Shown: positions 9,595 through 18,025 of the stretch, piece by piece | Layout: the number at the start of each line of letters is the position of its first letter | Position numbering within the stretch: position 1 is the first letter of the stretch | NCBI GenBank assembly: GCA_947502305.1 | Contig: CANMZA010000001.1 | Span: 1,054,001 to 1,118,000, forward strand | Direction of reading: 5' to 3' | DNA length: 64,000 nt | DNA from: an uncultured Erythrobacter sp. | GTDB lineage: Bacteria; Pseudomonadota; Alphaproteobacteria; Sphingomonadales; Sphingomonadaceae | Translations under genes and position numbers: made by a program | Notes under the pieces: generated by a model | The model's database searches: none | Told to the model about the DNA's origin: nothing | Seen by the model: the letters and a program-made list of their open reading frames with translations, nothing else

Positions 9595-10275
9595 ATGATC
9601 ACCGTAAGCAAAGCCAGCGCAGAAACTGGGGGCGCTCACATCCTCACACTTGATGATGGCAAGGTGAATGCGCTCAATAAGGAAAAACTTGATAAGCTGG
9701 TCGCCGCCCTTGCGGATGCAGCGGGCGATTTTGCCCCCGTCATTATCCGGGGCCGCAAAGGGATCTTCTCCGCCGGATTTGATTTGAAGGGCTTCGGCGC
9801 TGGGCCAGAGATTGCCACTGCGCAATTGCAGGCCGGCAAAGACGCGATCCTCGCGATCCTGCGCCACCCTGCTCCGGTTGTTACCGTGTGTGAGGGGCAC
9901 GCTTATCCGATGGGCGCTTTCCTGATGCTGGCCGCAGACCGGGCAATTGGGACCGAGGGCGAGTACATTACGGGGATGAATGAAAGCGCGATTGGCATGG
10001 CCTTGCCGATTTATCCGATGATCCTTGGCGCAGCGCGGCTCAATTCAACCGGGCGCAAGGCGGTGGCGACATCGCAATTGTTCACCCCGCATGAGGCCCG
10101 CGAAGTCGGATATTTCGATGACGTTGCCGCGCCTGATGATCTGGAGGCCTTGGTCAGCAAAGTTACCGGCGAATTGAAGACGCTGAATGCGGGCGCTTTT
10201 AACGCCAACAAGTCCGCAATGAACGCGCAATTGATCGCAGACATTGAGGCCAGCCCGCTGCCCGATTTTGGCTGA
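9595..10275 (+). CDS. Crotonase/enoyl-CoA hydratase family protein
   Basis: A 226-residue crotonase-fold protein. The first oxyanion-hole segment is FSAGFDLKGF and the second is GHAYPMGAFLMLAADRAIG; both are recognisable but the usual AGAD and GGG patterns are changed, and the protein is shorter than typical hydratases (about 260). Crotonase proteins act on acyl-CoA thioesters as hydratases, isomerases or hydrolases; the substrate cannot be assigned. Good GGGAG-type ribosome site just before the ATG. It stands alone, convergent with the next gene. Confidence 0.8.
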   Translation: MITVSKASAETGGAHILTLDDGKVNALNKEKLDKLVAALADAAGDFAPVIIRGRKGIFSAGFDLKGFGAGPEIATAQLQAGKDAILAILRHPAPVVTVCEGHAYPMGAFLMLAADRAIGTEGEYITGMNESAIGMALPIYPMILGAARLNSTGRKAVATSQLFTPHEAREVGYFDDVAAPDDLEALVSKVTGELKTLNAGAFNANKSAMNAQLIADIEASPLPDFG

Positions 10276-10320
10276 GGCTCCGGCCAGACGTTTGGTCGGA
10301 TGGGCGCCGAAAATCGCGGT

Positions 10321-11166
10321 CTAGGATCCGCCTTTATCCACGGTCAATTCCACGATTTGCCAAGGGCGCGTTGCACCCGGCACACGTTCATAAGTGAACA
10401 CAGTGCGCACCGCGCGACCGGGCAAGTTTCGGACATAGCCAACGACCAAGCGTCCTTCTTCATCAAATTCGGCAATCTCAACGTCGGATAAGGCGCTGTC
10501 GAGCTGCTCCAACTCTGCCGCGCTCAATCCATCGGATGGAAAACGCGCCGCGAGTGAAGCGGGGCTTGGGCGGTCTTTCCAAACGGTGCTGAACATCATG
10601 TAATCGCCATCAATCCACGCATCGTTCAGCCACATATGTTTGGGGACGCCGCCTTCATTTGACGCGGCCAAGGCTTCGGGATCGATGCGCGGATTTGCAG
10701 CGCCGCTGGCCGCACTACCATCGCCTCCGGCCTCGGCGTCAGGTCTGCGCGATTGGGGACCGGACAGGCCCGGCGCGTTAATATCAAAACCGTCGATCCG
10801 CCATTCATCCCCTTCGGAAACAAACAGGATCGTCATCGGAATGACTGCGCCGCTTTGCGTTTCCACCGTGCCACTCAATTCGCCGGTACTGTTCTCAATG
10901 GACCGGCTCGACCAGGTCGTATCGGTAACATTGCCGATCCGGTGAATCTCGACAAATTCCTTTAAGTCGTCTGGTGACGTCGTCTCTCTTAATCGCTGAG
11001 AGGTGAATTCCTGCGCGGCCTCATATTCGCCGTCCGCCACTGCGGCAAAGAAACCGTCTGCCGTGTCGCTAATTCCGCTGGTGGCGTAGAATACCACGCC
11101 CACAATCATCCCGATAAAGGCGACGAGGCACACGACCCCGCATCCAATCGCTTGCCAAACTTTCAT
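10321..11166 (-). CDS. Membrane-anchored protein with NTF2-like domain, unknown function
   Basis: A 281-residue protein starting MKVWQAIGCG with one N-terminal transmembrane segment (about residues 6-28). The following stretch, ADGFFAAVADGEYEAAQEF through GDEWRIDGFDI, has the pattern of NTF2-like/lumazine-binding-like domains of the DUF4878 or DUF4864 kind. A low-complexity Gly/Ala/Asp linker leads to a second domain with conserved-looking WLNDAWIDGDYMMFSTVW. The ATG at 11166 is preceded by GGGGGAA; a TTG 27 bases upstream is less likely. Not recognised further. It lies downstream of grpE on the same strand, but a probable terminator intervenes. Confidence 0.6.
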   Translation of the reverse strand: MKVWQAIGCGVVCLVAFIGMIVGVVFYATSGISDTADGFFAAVADGEYEAAQEFTSQRLRETTSPDDLKEFVEIHRIGNVTDTTWSSRSIENSTGELSGTVETQSGAVIPMTILFVSEGDEWRIDGFDINAPGLSGPQSRRPDAEAGGDGSAASGAANPRIDPEALAASNEGGVPKHMWLNDAWIDGDYMMFSTVWKDRPSPASLAARFPSDGLSAAELEQLDSALSDVEIAEFDEEGRLVVGYVRNLPGRAVRTVFTYERVPGATRPWQIVELTVDKGGS

Positions 11167-11262
11167 GACTTCCCCCGCCCCTGTTTTGAACAAAACACGC
11201 GCGACCCAGTAGGCCGTCTATGCGGCCTTCTGTAGGGATAATACCAGATTGGCGGCTGGCGG

Positions 11263-11288
11263 TAAAATTGCGGCGTTAACTGCGCCGC
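11263..11288 (-). terminator. Probable terminator of hrcA-grpE
   Basis: On the minus strand GCGGCG, a 7-base loop and CGCCGC (11288-11270) are followed by AATTTTA. The T-run is short, so confidence is moderate. Confidence 0.5.
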
Positions 11289-11306
11289 CAGCATGCGCCG
11301 CGATTG

Positions 11307-11900
11307 TCAGTCAGGCTTCTTCGCGACGCCAACCATCGCCGGGCGCAGCAAACGGTCTTTGATCATCCAACCGGCCTGCATTTCCTGAATCACAGTGCCG
11401 GGCTCATGATCGGCGCTTGGCACTTCCATCATCGCCTGATGCTGGTTCGGGTCGAGCGGCATGCCCATTGCGGCAACGCGTTCAATTCCGTTCTGCTTGA
11501 ACACTTTTTCTAGCTCACGCTGCGTCGCCTCAATACCGATGACCAGACCTTTCATCTTGTCATCTTCGCGCAGACTATCGGGGATCGCATCAATCGCGCG
11601 CGATAGATTATCGGCCACGCTCAAAATATCGCGGGCAAAACCAGTGGCGGCATAATTGCGCGCATCGGCCACGTCTTTTTCGGCGCGGCGGCGAATGTTC
11701 TGGCCCTCTGCCTTGGCATAGAGAACCTCTTGCTTGGCTTCTTCCAAATCATTGCGCAGATTTTCCAGCGCCTCTGCAATCGCGCCGTCTCCTGACGCCT
11801 CGCAATCGCTGTCTTCGCCGTCGTCCAGAAATTCTTCCGGAACGCCTTTCAATTCTTCTTCTGCTGCCGCATCAACCTGCGGCTTATCATTGTCGATCAT
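11307..11900 (-). CDS. grpE: Nucleotide exchange factor GrpE
   Basis: Releases ADP from DnaK. The 197-residue protein has an acidic, variable N-terminus, a long alpha-helical/coiled segment (ALENLRNDLEEAKQEVLYAKAEGQNIRRRAEKDV, cut here only in description) and the conserved GrpE signature region ending MPLDPNQHQAM, with QEMQAGWMIKDRLLRPA near the C-terminus. The ATG at 11900 is preferred to a TTG 18 bases upstream. It follows hrcA by about 20 bases and must be cotranscribed with it. Confidence 0.96.
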   Translation of the reverse strand: MIDNDKPQVDAAAEEELKGVPEEFLDDGEDSDCEASGDGAIAEALENLRNDLEEAKQEVLYAKAEGQNIRRRAEKDVADARNYAATGFARDILSVADNLSRAIDAIPDSLREDDKMKGLVIGIEATQRELEKVFKQNGIERVAAMGMPLDPNQHQAMMEVPSADHEPGTVIQEMQAGWMIKDRLLRPAMVGVAKKPD

Positions 11901-11920
11901 GTGTCTGGTTTTTTCCAAAT

Positions 11921-12976
11921 TTAAGCGATGAGCTTGCCCAGTGTCCGGGCGGTTAAATCAATCATGGGGACCACGCGCGCATAGTTCAACCGTGTCGGCC
12001 CGATAACACCCAGCACGCCGACCACTCTGCCCTCCATATCGCGGTAGGGGGACGCGATCACCGATGATCCGGACAGCCCGAAAAGCCGGTTCTCACTGCC
12101 GATAAAAATGCGCGTTGCATCCGCGTCGCGCGCACTTTCGAGCAGCGAAGACACCGATTGCTTATTTTCCAAATCATCCAGCAAAGACCGGACCCGGTCG
12201 ATATCGCCCAGAGCAGCCTCATCAAGCAGATTGGCCGCGCCGCGCACGATCAGAACGGGCCGCTTTCCAGCATCCTCGCTCCACACGGCTAATCCGCGCT
12301 CAACCAGATCGCGGCTGGCATCGTCCAATTGCGATTTACCCGCTTTAATCTCGGTCTGCATCGCCTGAGAGGCTTCGGATAAAGTCCGCCCCGCCAGCCG
12401 CGCAGTGATGTAATTGCTCGCCGCCTCCAACGATCCTGCGCCTGCATGGTCGAGTTCAACGACGCGGTTTTCCACGCCGCCATCTTCGCCAACCAGCACC
12501 GCCAGAGCGCGCGCTTTATTGTCCGCGCCGGGGCCGAGCGGGACGAGACTGAATTGGGTAATGCGTTGTTCGCGCGTCGGCACCATCACCATCCCTGCCG
12601 CGCCGGACAGTTCAGACAACAACGCGCTGGTTTGCCGCAAGGCGTGTTCAACTGGTCCGTTTTCAGACAGGCGCGCTTCTATTTGGGCGCGTTCTTCTGG
12701 CGACGGTTCCGCAACCCGCATCATCCCATCGACAAAGATCCGCAATCCTGCATCCGTTGGCAACCGACCGGCACTGGTATGCGGCGCGGCGAGCAGACCC
12801 AGACTTTCTAAATCCGCCAAAACAGACCGGATCGATGCGGGCGACAATTCAATCCCGGCATCCGCGGCAAGCGTTTTGGAGCCCACCGGCTGGCCGCTAT
12901 CAATATAGCCTTCGACCACGCGCCGAAAAATCTCGCGCGCTCTGTCGGTCAGTTCGGTGATGGGGGGCGATGCCAT
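11921..12976 (-). CDS. hrcA: Heat-inducible transcription repressor HrcA
   Basis: Repressor that binds CIRCE inverted repeats, in this class usually ahead of groESL. The 351-residue protein has the N-terminal winged-helix part (LTDRAREIFRRVVEGYIDSG, PVGSKTLA, SPASIRSVLADLE, GLLAAPHTSAGRLPTDAGLR) and the GAF-like HrcA domain ending VGVLGVIGPTRLNYARVVP. The ATG at 12976 has no clear Shine-Dalgarno; the frame is open upstream but that part lacks homology. Divergent from rph, as in many alphaproteobacteria. No CIRCE copy is visible near this gene or dnaK. Confidence 0.95.
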   Translation of the reverse strand: MASPPITELTDRAREIFRRVVEGYIDSGQPVGSKTLAADAGIELSPASIRSVLADLESLGLLAAPHTSAGRLPTDAGLRIFVDGMMRVAEPSPEERAQIEARLSENGPVEHALRQTSALLSELSGAAGMVMVPTREQRITQFSLVPLGPGADNKARALAVLVGEDGGVENRVVELDHAGAGSLEAASNYITARLAGRTLSEASQAMQTEIKAGKSQLDDASRDLVERGLAVWSEDAGKRPVLIVRGAANLLDEAALGDIDRVRSLLDDLENKQSVSSLLESARDADATRIFIGSENRLFGLSGSSVIASPYRDMEGRVVGVLGVIGPTRLNYARVVPMIDLTARTLGKLIA

Positions 12977-12983
12977 AGCGGGT

Positions 12984-13012
12984 AAATAAGCGAGCGTTCT
13001 GAATTCGCCAAG
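12984..13012 (-). promoter_or_regulatory. RpoH-type promoter of hrcA-grpE
   Basis: On the minus strand CTTG (13012-13009), 18 bases, then CTTATTT (12990-12984), fitting CTTG-N17/18-CYTATnT. The transcript would begin only a few bases before the hrcA ATG at 12976, so the mRNA would be nearly leaderless, agreeing with the missing Shine-Dalgarno. Second match to this consensus in the window. Confidence 0.6.
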
Positions 13013-13111
13013 TGCCCCCTCTGCACAGGCGCTTTTTGTGCAAAACTTGCCCCCACGCCAGAACCCCGCCACACCGCCCGCCAACATCCGACTCGGCTAA
13101 AAGGAAATCCC

Positions 13112-13828
13112 ATGCGTCCTTCAGAACGCGCGCCCGACGAAATGCGCGCCATCACAATCGAAACTGGCTTTACCAAACACGCAGAAGGGTCTTGCCTGAT
13201 CAGCTTTGGCGATACCCGCGTGCTGTGCACCGCCAGCGTCGAAGAACGCATCCCGCCTTGGCTGCGCGGTAAGGGCGAAGGCTGGGTCACGGGCGAATAT
13301 TCCATGCTCCCCCGCGCCACCCACACACGCGGCAGCAGAGAGGCCGCGCGCGGCAAGCAAAGCGGGCGAACACAAGAAATTCAGCGGCTTATTGGGCGCT
13401 CTTTGCGCGCTGTGGTCGATTTGCAGAAATTGGGCGAACGGCAAATCACACTCGATTGCGACGTCATCCAAGCCGATGGCGGCACCCGCACGGCGTCAAT
13501 CTCTGGCGCATGGGTGGCCTTGCGTCTGGCGGTCAACAGTTTGATGGCGTCCGGCGCAATCAAAGAAGACCCGATCACATCGCAAGTCGCGGCCATCTCT
13601 TGCGGCATTTACAAAGGCACACCGGTTTTGGACCTCGATTATCCAGAAGATAGCGATGCCGATGCCGATGCGAACTTCGTCTTGCTGACAGGCGGCCAAA
13701 TCGCCGAAGTGCAAGCAACGGCAGAAGGCGCGACCTATGACGAAGAAGGCTTGCTGCGATTGCTGCGTCTGGCGCGGATTGGTTGCGACGGGATTTTTGC
13801 GGCGCAATTGGAAGCGGTAAAAGTGTAA
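13112..13828 (+). CDS. rph: Ribonuclease PH
   Basis: Phosphorolytic 3'-5' exoribonuclease that trims tRNA 3' ends. The 238-residue protein has normal length and the expected landmarks: N-terminal [49 protein letters not shown], the phosphate-binding [20 protein letters not shown], and [16 protein letters not shown] with [13 protein letters not shown]-like acidic residues (here [15 protein letters not shown]) for metal binding. AAGGAAA precedes the ATG. First gene of the rph-rdgB pair, divergent from hrcA. Confidence 0.97.
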   Translation: MRPSERAPDEMRAITIETGFTKHAEGSCLISFGDTRVLCTASVEERIPPWLRGKGEGWVTGEYSMLPRATHTRGSREAARGKQSGRTQEIQRLIGRSLRAVVDLQKLGERQITLDCDVIQADGGTRTASISGAWVALRLAVNSLMASGAIKEDPITSQVAAISCGIYKGTPVLDLDYPEDSDADADANFVLLTGGQIAEVQATAEGATYDEEGLLRLLRLARIGCDGIFAAQLEAVKV

Positions 13829-13873
13829 GGCGGCGCGGATCGCCCAAATAAGCAAAACGCACAGGACATTCCC

Positions 13874-14503
13874 ATGACTGGCAAACTCGGCGGCGGATCA
13901 CTGGTCATTGCGACTCATAATGCGGGCAAGTTGAAAGAGATTTCGGCATTGCTCGAACCGTATGGTGTGAAGTGTATCTCCGCCGGGGCGCTGGGCCTGC
14001 CGGAGCCGGCTGAGACGGGTAAGACCTTCGCACAGAACGCTCTGATCAAGGCGCGCGCGGCGGCGGAGGCCTCCGGGCTCGCGGCGCTGGCGGATGATAG
14101 CGGGTTGAGCGTGGATGCCTTGGATGGGCGGCCCGGTGTCTACACCGCCGATTGGGCGGAGCGGCAGTGGTTTGAGGGCGAACCGGGGCGCGATTGGTAT
14201 ATGGCTATGGGCAAAGTCGAAGGGTCACTGCAAGCCAAAGGCGCAGGTACGGATCGCAGCGCGGCGTTTCATTGCGTTTTGGCCGCCGCTTGGCCCAGCG
14301 GCGAACACGCCATTTACGAGGGCAAATGCTCAGGCGCGCTCACATGGCCGCCGCGCGGGGAGATGGGGTTTGGATATGATCCGGTATTCATTCCCGCAGG
14401 CCGCACGCAAACCTTTGCTGAGATCGATCCGTCAGAAAAACACGCCATCAGCCACCGGGCCGATGCCTTTGCAAAATTGGTCGCGGATCAGTTCGGCGGA
14501 TAG
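13874..14503 (+). CDS. rdgB: dITP/XTP pyrophosphatase (RdgB/HAM1)
   Basis: Removes deaminated purine nucleotides (dITP, XTP) from the pool. The 209-residue protein shows the HAM1 substrate loop LVIATHNAGKLKEI, GKTFAQNALIKARAAAEASGLAALADDSGLSVDAL with the catalytic acidic residues, the GYDPVF motif (GFGYDPVFIPAG) and the C-terminal SHRADA. 45 bases after rph. hemW, the usual next gene, is displaced by an opposite-strand CAP gene. Confidence 0.96.
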   Translation: MTGKLGGGSLVIATHNAGKLKEISALLEPYGVKCISAGALGLPEPAETGKTFAQNALIKARAAAEASGLAALADDSGLSVDALDGRPGVYTADWAERQWFEGEPGRDWYMAMGKVEGSLQAKGAGTDRSAAFHCVLAAAWPSGEHAIYEGKCSGALTWPPRGEMGFGYDPVFIPAGRTQTFAEIDPSEKHAISHRADAFAKLVADQFGG

Positions 14504-14507
14504 AGTT

Positions 14508-15065
14508 TCATCGCCGCGTTAGACGTTCGCGCGGCGCAATTTGCGCGCCCATAACATTGCCGCCGGGCCAATATCGGCACACAAGCACATCGAAATGCGC
14601 GTTGCGCACCATTGAACAGCCGAGCTCGCGCGTTTCTGCCCAGACGATCTGGGTATAGTGCCCGACATCTGCCCAATTTCCGGTGCTGGAAACATTGGGG
14701 AAAGCGCCAGGGCGGAAATAGCGTTTTTCATCGGTGAAGGCTTTGATCATTTGATCCGCGGTGAAGAAGCCTGCGGTACCCATCCATAGGTTTTCGCCGC
14801 GCCCGCCGCGTTCTTGGATGGAGGCATGACGCAGCCGCCCTTCGCTTGCGAGCCTGAGCGCCCAATCCCGCGCCTCGCGCGCCAGACGCGCGTTCCACCG
14901 CAGCGCCGGGACGCCGAATTCTGCCCGTGCGATATTATGCGCCCTGAGCCACGTTTCTTCCCGCTCCGCGCCTCTATCCTGCGCCGCTGCTGGCGCCTGA
15001 GCCAAGGAACCCATCAGCAAAGTGGCGGCAATCAGGCCGCTAACAATTGTCGCGCGAAACTTCAT
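14508..15065 (-). CDS. Secreted CAP (SCP/PR1) domain protein
   Basis: A 185-residue exported protein with signal peptide MKFRATIVSGLIAATLLMGSLAQAPAAAQ (described, cleavage near AAAQD). The CAP fold is shown by WLRAHNIARAEFGVPALRWN at the start, GENLWMG, the signature GHYTQIVWAETRELGCS and VLVCRYWPGGNVMG near the end. The CAP cavity His/Glu residues (HN, GEN, HYTQ) are kept. Bacterial CAP proteins are secreted and of mostly unknown function. It lies on the opposite strand between rdgB and hemW, ending 5 bases from rdgB. Confidence 0.88.
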   Translation of the reverse strand: MKFRATIVSGLIAATLLMGSLAQAPAAAQDRGAEREETWLRAHNIARAEFGVPALRWNARLAREARDWALRLASEGRLRHASIQERGGRGENLWMGTAGFFTADQMIKAFTDEKRYFRPGAFPNVSSTGNWADVGHYTQIVWAETRELGCSMVRNAHFDVLVCRYWPGGNVMGAQIAPRERLTRR

Positions 15066-15112
15066 GCCCTAGCAGTGGCAGCGAAGCCCTTAAGAAAGAT
15101 TGAAACGCCACC

Positions 15113-16276
15113 TTGGCCCGCGCCCTCTACATCCATTGGCCCTTCTGCGAGAAGAAATGCCCCTATTGCGACTTCAACTCGCATGTCCGCGAGACCGTCG
15201 ATGTCGCCGCGTGGGAAAGCGCTTTACTGGCCGATATGCGCGCGGAATACGAAGTGGTCGAGGGACATGGCGGGGCAGAACCGCTGACATCGATCTTCTT
15301 TGGCGGGGGTACCCCCTCGCTCATGCCGCCCCGGCTGGTTGAGGTGCTGCTGCGCGAGGCTGAGCAATTATGGGGTTTTGCTGAGGGGATAGAGATCACG
15401 CTTGAGGCCAATCCTTCCTCGGTCGAAACGGCCAAGTTCGGCGCTTTGGCTCTGGCCGGGGTCGGGCGCGTTTCGCTGGGTGTGCAGTCGCTTGATGACC
15501 GGGCTTTGCAATGGCTCGGGCGGCTGCACAACGCGGCGCAGGCTCTGCATGCGCTGGAGACAGCGCAGGCGCATTTTGAACGGGTAAATTTCGATCTCAT
15601 CTATGCCCTGCCCGGCCAAACGCCGGATCAATGGCAGGCGCAGTTGGCGCGCGCGCTTGGATTTGGCACTGCGCATCTGTCGCTCTACCAACTCACGATT
15701 GAGCCGGGCACCCGCTTTGCCAGCGATGTGCGGCGCGATGTCTTTGCCCCCTTGGATGATGATGAGGCGGCGGAATTGTTTGCGATCACGCAAAACATGA
15801 CGGCGGCGGCAGGATTGCCCGCCTATGAAACCAGCAACCATGCGCGCGCAGGCGAAGAAAGCCGCCACAATCTGACCTATTGGCGGTATCAGGATTATGC
15901 CGGCATTGGACCCGGCGCACACGGGCGGCGCGGCGGTTTTGCGACGGTGCGTCATAAGAAGCCGGAGAATTACTTGCGCGCGGTCAATGAACGCAGGCAC
16001 GGAATATCGGAGCAACGCCATCTTGCTGTCGGCGAGCAAGCCTCTGAGGCTTTGTTGATGGGTTTGCGCCTGCGCGAGGGCGTGGACTTGGCCCAGTTTG
16101 AGGCGCGCTTTGAACAGCCGCGCGATACGCTCATCAAGCCTGCAAAACTGGCGCATTTGCAATCGATTGGAATGATGTGGGCCGATGGCTCTCGCATTGG
16201 AGTGACCGCGCAAGGCAGCCCGTTGCTTGACGGTATTCTGGGCGAATTGGTGGCCGATGATCTGGTGCAAGCGTGA
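15113..16276 (+). CDS. hemW: Radical SAM heme chaperone HemW
   Basis: Delivers heme to target proteins; homologous to coproporphyrinogen III oxidase HemN but normally without that activity. The 387-residue protein has the CxxxCxxC cluster motif at C12, C16, C19 (WPFCEKKCPYC), FFGGGTPSLM, ITLEANPSS and the heme-binding HNxxYW motif as HNLTYW. The TTG start at 15113 is the only sensible one, with no strong ribosome site. It overlaps the next gene by GTGA. Confidence 0.95.
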   Translation: MARALYIHWPFCEKKCPYCDFNSHVRETVDVAAWESALLADMRAEYEVVEGHGGAEPLTSIFFGGGTPSLMPPRLVEVLLREAEQLWGFAEGIEITLEANPSSVETAKFGALALAGVGRVSLGVQSLDDRALQWLGRLHNAAQALHALETAQAHFERVNFDLIYALPGQTPDQWQAQLARALGFGTAHLSLYQLTIEPGTRFASDVRRDVFAPLDDDEAAELFAITQNMTAAAGLPAYETSNHARAGEESRHNLTYWRYQDYAGIGPGAHGRRGGFATVRHKKPENYLRAVNERRHGISEQRHLAVGEQASEALLMGLRLREGVDLAQFEARFEQPRDTLIKPAKLAHLQSIGMMWADGSRIGVTAQGSPLLDGILGELVADDLVQA

Positions 16277-17190
16277 GCGGCGATGATGTCATCGCCCAGT
16301 GGCGCGCGCATTTAACCGATGCCCGCCGGCGCAGTCCGCATACCGTGCGCGCCTATGTCGCTGCGGCGGGGCGATTGATCCGCGACCGGGGCCTATCAAC
16401 ATGGCAGGAAGTCGGCGCGTTAGAGGCGCATGATCTCCGCCGTTTCCTGGCTGAACGCCGCGCGCAGGGTATCGCCAATGCCAGCGCGGCGCGGGAATTG
16501 TCGGCGCTCAAATCCTTCATCGCCTTTGCCCGTGCGCAAAGCGGCGATCCTGATCCTGCCGCGCCGCGTTTGCGCGGGCCCCGCATCAAGAAAGGCCTGC
16601 CCCGTCCCGTCACACCGGATGAAGCGGTGAATATTGCTGAGCTGACCGATGGTTTGGCGAGCGAGGATTGGATTGGCGCGCGTGACCGTGCGGTGTTGCT
16701 GCTGATGTATGGATCGGGCTTGCGGATTGCGGAGGCATTGTCGCTGAAAGCTGCGGATTTGCCGCTTAGTGAAACGCTGCAAGTTACCGGCAAAGGCGGC
16801 AAGCAGCGCCTTGTCCCGATCCTGCCGATCACGCGCGATGCGGTGGCGGTTTATACCGATGCCTGCCCGTGGCCCTTGCCCGCGGATGAGCCCCTGTTCC
16901 GCGGCGCAAAAGGCGGCCCGCTGTCGCAAGGCATGGTGCAAAAAGCGATGGCGAAAGCGCGGCGCGCGCTGGGTCTGCCCGACACGGCCACCCCGCACGC
17001 CTTGCGCCATTCTTTCGCGACGCATCTGCTGAGCGCAGGTGCGGATTTGCGCAGTTTGCAGGAATTGCTGGGTCATGCCTCGCTGGGGTCGACGCAGATA
17101 TACACGCAGGTGGATGCGGCGACATTACTCGAAACCTATCAAGCGGCGCATCCAAGAGAGAATAGAAATCACGAGCGGAAGAAACCGTAA
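16273..17190 (+). CDS. xerC: Tyrosine recombinase XerC
   Basis: Site-specific recombinase that, with XerD, resolves chromosome dimers at dif. The 305-residue protein has an N-terminal core-binding SAM-like domain and the full catalytic set: Arg in GSGLRIAEAL (about 151), Lys in TGKGGKQR (about 178), HxxR in HALRHSFATH (about 242-245), His in LLGHASL (about 268) and nucleophile Tyr in STQIYTQVD (about 277). GTG start overlapping hemW by 4 bases, so translation is coupled. Assigned XerC rather than XerD by context and sequence feel; XerD is the alternative. Confidence 0.88.
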   Translation: MSGDDVIAQWRAHLTDARRRSPHTVRAYVAAAGRLIRDRGLSTWQEVGALEAHDLRRFLAERRAQGIANASAARELSALKSFIAFARAQSGDPDPAAPRLRGPRIKKGLPRPVTPDEAVNIAELTDGLASEDWIGARDRAVLLLMYGSGLRIAEALSLKAADLPLSETLQVTGKGGKQRLVPILPITRDAVAVYTDACPWPLPADEPLFRGAKGGPLSQGMVQKAMAKARRALGLPDTATPHALRHSFATHLLSAGADLRSLQELLGHASLGSTQIYTQVDAATLLETYQAAHPRENRNHERKKP

Positions 17191-17208
17191 TCCGAACCGC
17201 CATTCACG

Positions 17209-18015
17209 TTATCTGTTGAGCCGCCAAGTCATCGGGATCGCATGATAAAACGGCGCATCAGCCGCTTCGACCCCCTCCATCGGTTCAAATGCAATAAATC
17301 TGAGCGCATATTTGCATGCGGCCGTGTCGAGCAGTGCGCTGCCTGCGCTCTCAAATGGTCGGCATGACAATAATGATCCGTCCATTGCCACTTGCAAGAG
17401 CATGCGGGTCGTTCCCTCTAGCCTTTGCGTGATTGCGGCCCTTGGATAGCGCGGCGGCGCGGCAACAGGCAGCATCCGTGTCGGATCATTCTCTAACCCT
17501 TCGCGCTCAACCGGCGATAACGGCGCGTAATCCAAATATTCTGTGTCGGACAGATTGTTCAAACCAAACACAAACGGCGAAGCGGGCGCGCTGCCTGCGA
17601 CTGAAATACCCTGAAGTTGATTATACGGCTGCTTGTTAACCGCAACGATCCCATTGCGTCCGCCAAGCGATATCCGATCAATAATATCCACTCGCGACGT
17701 CAGCAAAAGATCGCGGCACAGCCTCGTTCCAAGCTCATCGGAAATCCCCTCTCCAATGACCTCACACCGGATAGGTTGGCCATCTTCTCTTGCCGTTAGA
17801 AGAAATTCCGCTTCCCACGAATCGCGCAGGTTTTCCCAGTCTTCATATCGGTCCTGATCAGGGCGAAACGACAATTTCGCCAACCCGGTTAAGTTAACCG
17901 GAGGCATTTGTGCAGTTGGCGCAGGATCAATCGGTGCGGTTTCTTGCGCGGCCAATGAAGTAGAGCCAGTGGCGCCCATACCGCTCAAGAATAGTACGAA
18001 CAAAATATGCTTCAT
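17209..18015 (-). CDS. Secreted protein with TonB-C-like domain, unknown function
   Basis: A 268-residue protein with signal peptide MKHILFVLFLSGMGATG and cleavage near LAAQE. The C-terminal part, YPRAAITQRLEGTTRMLLQV followed by DGSLLSCRPFESAGSALLD and AACKYALR, has the spacing of a TonB C-terminal domain, here in a stand-alone periplasmic protein. The N-terminal half, with RCEVIGEGISDELGTRLCRDLL, resembles a second degenerate copy. No membrane anchor or Pro-rich spanner as in true TonB. The ATG at 18015 is 11 bases after the gshB stop, so it may be the last gene of that operon. Confidence 0.65.
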   Translation of the reverse strand: MKHILFVLFLSGMGATGSTSLAAQETAPIDPAPTAQMPPVNLTGLAKLSFRPDQDRYEDWENLRDSWEAEFLLTAREDGQPIRCEVIGEGISDELGTRLCRDLLLTSRVDIIDRISLGGRNGIVAVNKQPYNQLQGISVAGSAPASPFVFGLNNLSDTEYLDYAPLSPVEREGLENDPTRMLPVAAPPRYPRAAITQRLEGTTRMLLQVAMDGSLLSCRPFESAGSALLDTAACKYALRFIAFEPMEGVEAADAPFYHAIPMTWRLNR

Positions 18016-18025
18016 TCGCAAAGCG

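Noticed and set aside
16273-17190. Integrase of a mobile element
   Set aside because: The protein and its hemW context fit XerC, and there are no att repeats, tRNA or cargo genes around it.
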